This document shows, one piece after another, positions 59,212 to 64,000 of a stretch of 64,000 nt of DNA. This DNA comes from Aurifilum marmelostoma (taxonomy: Eukaryota > Ascomycota > Sordariomycetes > Diaporthales > Cryphonectriaceae). Where the stretch lies: the NCBI GenBank assembly GCA_027559495.1, contig JAMXSV010000015.1, forward strand, positions 682,001 to 746,000. Direction: 5' to 3'. The position numbers and the translations under genes are program-made. The first letter of the stretch is position 1, and the number at the start of each line of letters is the position of its first letter. The notes under the pieces are model-generated. The model saw only the letters and a list, made by a program, of their open reading frames with translations. It made no database searches and had not been told where the DNA came from.

Positions 59212-61070
59212 TTATACAAGCACGTAAAGTGAACAAATCTGATTGGGTTGATTAGCATACTGGAGAGAGGGGGAAGATAGAAGTGAGACGCGACACCGCT
59301 CCCAGGGGGAAAAAAGAAACTCACCATGCTCAAGCCCAAGATCATCGAACACCAGAAGCAGACATTATTGAGCGTCTTCTTGCCGCGGACCCACCTTGTG
59401 CGCTGCAGCATCACGATAGGAAGCTGCAGCATCTGGCAGACAAAGCCGTAGCCGCGGAGCTTCTTGGTGATGCAGGCCATGACGATCTCGTGGCCGACGG
59501 CCGAGACCAGGAAGGTGATGACGGTGGCGTAGCTGCGGCCGATGTGGGGGCGCGAGGCGCTGTAGACGTGGCGGCGCAGGAAGCTGTAGACGGGCACGTT
59601 CCACTCGCGGCTGAACTCCATCCAGTCGGTGCTGTTCCACCAGTCACTGTAGAAGTGGCGGTCGGCGAAGCGGGTGATCTCGGCAAAGGAGCCGAGGACG
59701 TACTCGAAGATGACGAGGAAGACGAGCAAGAAGGTCAGCATGAAGGGGAACAGCAGCCACGAGACGGTCTCGAAGAGCACAAGGAGGAACTCGAGGGCGC
59801 TGATGGGCTCGTGCAGCCGCACAGAGGAGCCCTGCAGGATGGGGAGGATGAACTCCTCCGAGATGATGGTCAGGAGGAAGATGCACCCAAACACGGCGAT
59901 GATCTTGGAGATGAGGTTCTGCCAGTCGATGCGCTCGATGCGCGGGTACTCGATCTCGTAGCACAGGGTCGGGCAGAAGAGGAAGTCGACCCAGTTGGAC
60001 CACGTCAGGTTCTTTGGGTACGCGATGTTGCCCATGGGGCTCGTCAGCTCCCGCGCCAGGTCCTCGCGCAGCTGCAATATCTCCTGGTCGTCCTCGTTCT
60101 CAGCCTTGTCGTCGTCGTCGTGTCTGGTCCGCGTCGGGCTGGCCAGCGTGCCGCCTGGGTTTTCCGCGGTCGGGTACAGGTAGGCCGGGGCGCGCGATGC
60201 AGTGGATGGATTGTCGAGCTCCTGAAGACGCTTTTCCGTCTCGCTCAGGTGCCCGTTGTAGAAGGCATACGAGTGCATCTTCATGAGGATCACCATGGTG
60301 TGCAGCAGCAGAAACACCTGCGACGTCCAGGGCCACTGCAGCAGGAACGGCATGGCGATCCAGACGGACATCCAGACCACCTGATAGACGCTCTGGACTG
60401 CCATCCCGCCCTTTGCCCAAGTCGCACTGCTTCGAGCCTTGGCCTTCCTGACATATTTCTGCAGGGGCAAGACCGCCGAGGCGCTTGCGACCATGGCGAA
60501 GTCGACCAGGCCCAGGTGCCACAGCTTCACGGTGAAGAGGGTCCAGATCTGCACGCGCATGGGGTACCCCGTGTCCTTGATGTTGCGCAGCATTGTGGTG
60601 ATGGCCATGATGGCCAGGCCGATCCAGAAGAGGTTGAAGAAGCCATGGAAGTCACGGTAGTCGGAGTTTGGGTCAAAGTGCGACACCCGGGTCGCAAATT
60701 CGATGGTAGGGAAGATGCGACGTCGCTGCTCGGCGCGAGCCTGTTTGCGAGCGGTCGAGAGGGATTTTACGGAGGGCAGGGCATCGGCAGGTACAGGAGT
60801 TGAGCGGCCACTGTTCAAAGACAACAGAGAGGGGGACCATGTATCAGCATCTATGTCGGCCTAGCAACGAGGACGTAAAGAAGGGGCGCAGGTGACTGTT
60901 GGTAGATACCTTGTCTGGCCTGTCAAGGTGCCGGCATCAGGAGAGTCCAGGTAGCCATTGCTCCCTCCGGAGAGGTTTGTCAGCTGTGATAGCTGGGAAT
61001 GTACGGGCTTGCGCGGCCGTGGGCGCAAGATGCCGTCATTGGTGTCGTGAATTTCGGCGGAAGAAGCCAT
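59212..61070 (-). CDS. ARE2: Sterol O-acyltransferase (ACAT / Are2 type), 564 aa
   Basis: An ER membrane MBOAT enzyme that esterifies ergosterol with acyl-CoA. Exons 61070-60910, 60810-59325 and 59259-59212 (minus strand); GT/AG introns of 99 and 65 bp join in phase. Diagnostic features are HSYAFYNGHL (~232), FYSDWWNSTDWMEFSREWN (~439) and the catalytic His in SAVGHEIVMACITKKLRGYG (~492). Eight or more hydrophobic segments are visible. The 15-residue third exon (YANQPNQICSLYVLV, stop TAA at 59212-59214) ends in a short hydrophobic tail typical of the family, so I prefer it to the longer unspliced frame that runs to 59124. The N-terminus is disordered and Ser-rich, probably regulatory. DGAT1 is the main alternative, but HSYAFYNG favours the sterol enzyme. 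It is divergent from the 143-aa gene. Confidence 0.93.
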
Positions 61071-61891
61071 GGCTGAGGTGGCGCAAGAAGCCTCTCGTAG
61101 CCAGTATTTCCTAGTTAATTTCCAGGATTCAGAAATTCAAGGCCAAATCCCTTCCTGTTGTAGAAGCTGTGATGGTCATGCAGAGAAGGTGAGGGAGTGC
61201 CTCTACTTCTTGCGAGCAATGTGCAAGGAGAAGGGAAGTCTAGTGGAGCCAGAAGCGATTCAGGAGTCGTCTGTCCGTGGGATGAGAAGAGGATACTGTG
61301 TATTGTATTGACTGCCAAAGGGGACAGGATAAGACCAAGTCAGAAAGGCGTGTGGCGTGCCCATGCAAAGACTACAGCCGCAAAAGGCGCAAATCAGAGA
61401 GATAAAATATTGTTTCTTAAAAAAGAAGCAAGGGACAGGACATCTCCGTAGAGACACACAGCGAGATTGTTGATGAAGCATTGATGTTCTCCTGAGTCCC
61501 TGAAATGCTAGAGCTCTGCGCACCTAACGCCACCACTTGTTTACTGCCTACCAACGGTAAATACAGCACTACACGCTTTACGTCATCTCCCGCTGCGGGA
61601 GCCAAGGACAAGGGTCAAGCTCAAGCAAGCACAGCATACACCTACGGAATAATTACTGACTGAATCTCTCGACTTCAGATATTTCTCTTAGACACAGCAA
61701 GGCTGCCAGCAACAACTCACAAGGCCCTCGACCTCACGATGCGCATTTGGCTTGCAGCCAAGGCACTTGCTGCTGGTCGAACCAACAAACTTTAGAGAAG
61801 AGGAATCTGTCGCACTCTTATCCACAAATTCGATTGTTCATCTAAAAACAATCCAACCCCTAATTCCCCCACTCGCCATCAAATCTCAAAA
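61071..61891. other. Divergent intergenic region
   Basis: This is the shared upstream sequence of the sterol acyltransferase gene (leftward) and the 143-aa membrane-protein gene (rightward). Its right part, about 61790-61890, is A/C-rich. No further gene is seen. Confidence 0.4.
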
Positions 61892-62323
61892 ATGGACTCG
61901 ATAGACCCAGCACGCGTCGCAACCATGACACCGCCAGATCCGCCCACCAAGCTGCAGCAAGGCGCAGTCAGGCGCGGGCGGGTTTCCTGGCACCTGGATA
62001 CCATTTTGTTCGGCGTTTTCGGCTACTTCGCAATGACCAGCCCCGCGATCCGGGCGCGTTTGCCCAGGATCATCAGGCCCATCTTGCCCAAGACCCTGAC
62101 CAAGGGACAAGTCCTAGGCTGTGTCTCAGTGGGAATGACCCCTTGTGTCTACTTGGATCACTGGTTCTATAACCGCGCCGAGCGCGCTGTTGCTGACAGG
62201 GCGGCCTGGGAGCGCGCGCAGAGGACAAGACGATCTGGCGCTGTCGGCGCCCCAGCGGCTTGGACGTCGGATGGTTCACGGCCTACTTCCCCAGAGACTG
62301 ATATGGAAGACCCATGGGCCTGA
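61892..62323 (+). CDS. Small hydrophobic protein, hypothetical (143 aa)
   Basis: The ATG at 61892 has a good context (AAAAATGG) after an A/C-rich leader. Two hydrophobic segments are visible: TILFGVFGYFAMTS (~36-50) and QVLGCVSVGMTPCVYLDHWF (~72-92). They are separated by a basic/proline stretch (RARLPRIIRPILPK) and followed by a basic, then Ser/Pro-rich tail ending MEDPWA. The two-helix hairpin with basic flanks suggests an organelle or ER membrane protein. No family is recognised. The single intact frame of this size with consistent hydrophobic patterning makes a real gene likely. Confidence 0.6.
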   Translation: MDSIDPARVATMTPPDPPTKLQQGAVRRGRVSWHLDTILFGVFGYFAMTSPAIRARLPRIIRPILPKTLTKGQVLGCVSVGMTPCVYLDHWFYNRAERAVADRAAWERAQRTRRSGAVGAPAAWTSDGSRPTSPETDMEDPWA

Positions 62324-63154
62324 TCGGGTTCACCAGGGTTTGTGATTTCTTACGTCTCGGCCTTCTGACATTGATGATGGGAACCTGGGTTTTCACACCC
62401 CCGAGAGTACTTTGTGGTGCACAAGAGCCTCGGCGGCGGCGGATGGCGATTCGATGTTCGGCCCCATATCCCGATGCCTCCTGTGGCCACTCACACAAAC
62501 CTCGACAGCGACTCACGCCTCTGATCGTGGCAACGCCGGGCGTGAATATGACCCACTGGCTTCGGTATCTGTGGCCGCTAAAAAGCTGGGAACTTCCCCC
62601 TTGCTGCTGCCGATAACCTTTCTTCCGTGATGCAAAGGAAAGATGATTGGGCAAAGAGGACAGAGGATGAGACGTATCAATACTGAAAGTTGTCCTTGAC
62701 TCCGACTTGAAGTCCTCGGCGTTGTACAGTCTGCAAGCTACGACGCCATCTGATTACTTGAATAGTAAAGAAATACTTTGCACTCATCCAGTGTGTCACG
62801 CAATATTGTGACTTGCAGGACCAATTCTCCCGGGACAAGCTATTCCTTATAAATCGCCATTGTAATATCATGTCCAAAAGACTCCTCTTCTCAAGGCAAA
62901 CGAGAAGTAACTAGACGTCGAAAGAGAGGGAGAGTGTCCCTTTAGGAGGCAGGGAACGACACCAATCTACGAAAGACATAGTAGTGCCTCCATAGTAAGC
63001 TCCCTAGCTGCAACGTCTGCCATGGCGGCGGTCTGATGGAGGAAACGCATTCAATAATGCGGCGGCGATGAGCAGCTCACGCCGTAAAAGCTTGCTCGCG
63101 GGTCTTGAGCCTCATGACGTGCTGAGCTGCGGCTGTTGAGATGGCCTGCCACGG
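62324..63154. other. Convergent intergenic
   Basis: No gene is seen. A/T-rich stretches near 62660-62880 could be the 3' UTR of the flanking genes. Confidence 0.4.
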
Positions 63155-64000
63155 TCACTTGAGCTTGTCGTAATCGGCCAGAAAGGCCTGGAGCCTCCAT
63201 AGCTTCTTGTTCAGGTCGTATGTCCGTTGTCCTCTTAGGAGAATCCTGGGCACATCTCGGAAAATCGCAGACTCGGTTCTCAGGCGGTCCACGTTCTCTG
63301 GCCCGAGTAGTTTTGGGATGTTATAGATTGGGCAAGCTTCTGCCGGGACGTCATCCGTCTGCAGCACATCGAATGGTTTTGCCTCGCTGTCAAATGACAG
63401 GACACCGGCCCTTCTGCGGTGTATGCTCGCTGGAGCTTCGTCGGCATTCATCTTGATAAGGTAACGTCTACCACCAGTCTCACATAATTGAGCGAGGTGA
63501 ACGAGGTCACTGACAATTTGGCGGCGCAGCTGATCGCTGATGACTTGGTCCATGTCCTGACGCCAGGCTGCCGTCCGAGCCAGTCCCGCGATACTCGGGT
63601 TGATCGCGAACCTCATGTAGGCGAAGCTGTACTTGCTCTTCTTGTTGAAGAACTCAAGCAGGAGGTCTCTTCTGGCAAGCGTGTGAGCTGGCGCGAAGAA
63701 CTTTCCCTTCTTCTTTTGAGCTGGGCCACCGCTGCGCTTCTTGTCGATAAGAGGACCTCCGTACTCCGTGGTGTTCGGCTGGTCTGCAGCCTCGACAGAG
63801 CCAGTGCCATCGGCACCAGACGTTGTCACATGGTGAGAGACAGGCACCGCCTGAGAGCCGGGTTCTGGATCCAAAGTGGTCTCTGTGGTCGCGGCGGTCT
63901 GGCCCACAGTAGGGCTGCTGCCGTCATCATTCTCTGTCTGTTTTGTGGCATTTTCAGACCCATCCGGAGCAACTTCTTTGGAATCCTGGCTAAAGTCTGA
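63155..64000 (-). CDS. Unidentified protein, 3' part only; 5' end outside the window
   Basis: The frame is open from the right edge (SDFSQDSKEV) to a stop at 63155-63157. The first ~90 visible residues are low-complexity and acidic or Thr-rich. The rest is globular-looking: KFFAPAHTLARRDLLLEFF, KYSFAYMRFAINPSIAGLAR, DQVISDQLRRQIVSDLVHL, and near the end GPENVDRLRTESAIFRDVP then LWRLQAFLADYDKLK. No family is recognised and no catalytic motif stands out. No intron is needed within the visible part. Confidence 0.6.
   Translation of the reverse strand, partial: SDFSQDSKEVAPDGSENATKQTENDDGSSPTVGQTAATTETTLDPEPGSQAVPVSHHVTTSGADGTGSVEAADQPNTTEYGGPLIDKKRSGGPAQKKKGKFFAPAHTLARRDLLLEFFNKKSKYSFAYMRFAINPSIAGLARTAAWRQDMDQVISDQLRRQIVSDLVHLAQLCETGGRRYLIKMNADEAPASIHRRRAGVLSFDSEAKPFDVLQTDDVPAEACPIYNIPKLLGPENVDRLRTESAIFRDVPRILLRGQRTYDLNKKLWRLQAFLADYDKLK

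Noticed and set aside
59283..60803. 506-codon open frame on the plus strand
   Set aside because: It is antisense to the sterol acyltransferase coding exon and reflects its G/C bias.

Overview
This window is nuclear DNA of a filamentous ascomycete (Pezizomycotina, most likely a Sordariomycete). The evidence is short introns of about 60-135 bp with GT..AG ends and CTNAN branch sites, single genes on alternating strands with no operons, pyrimidine-rich leaders, and a fungal gene set: sterol O-acyltransferase, a TeaR-like cell-end marker, a cAMP-receptor-like GPCR and an F-box-like protein. I saw no bacterial, organellar, viral or CRISPR features, no complete tRNA and no intact transposon.

Layout. 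0-6 kb: the 3' part of a kinase-like/propeller gene with a broken frame, a 75-aa single-pass membrane microprotein, and a large Ser/Thr kinase on the minus strand. 6-20 kb: a long gene-poor stretch with low-complexity tracts and one degraded protein-coding relic (about 12.5-13.5 kb). About 20 kb: an 89-aa protein with two CxxC pairs, downstream of an inverted-repeat cluster. 20-29 kb: no credible gene, with dense microsatellites and poly-C tracts. 29-45 kb: the gene-rich core, holding DNA primase large subunit (with an ACGCGT box upstream), the TeaR-like prenylated protein, an F-box-like protein, an SDR oxidoreductase, a divergent metallophosphoesterase, an MDR (quinone-oxidoreductase-like) enzyme and a cAMP-receptor-like GPCR. 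45-55.7 kb: gene-poor, ending in a long pyrimidine-rich leader. 55.7-64 kb: a J-domain protein with an Arg/Glu-rich tract, sterol O-acyltransferase (convergent with it), a 143-aa membrane protein, and an unidentified gene running off the right edge.

The genes do not form one pathway. They are housekeeping or morphogenesis genes next to a small accessory set. The two oxidoreductases have no PKS, NRPS or terpene-synthase partner, so I do not call a metabolite cluster.

The most informative pattern is technical or evolutionary. Four genes have an apparent +1 frame jump, and in each case the repair is removal of one base from a homopolymer. Seven other multi-domain genes read cleanly. This suggests homopolymer overcalls in the assembly, although real frameshifts are not excluded. 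I found no convincing undescribed system. The best leads are the CxxC microprotein with its palindrome-rich upstream region, the decayed gene near 13 kb, and a possible alternative C-terminus of the sterol acyltransferase.
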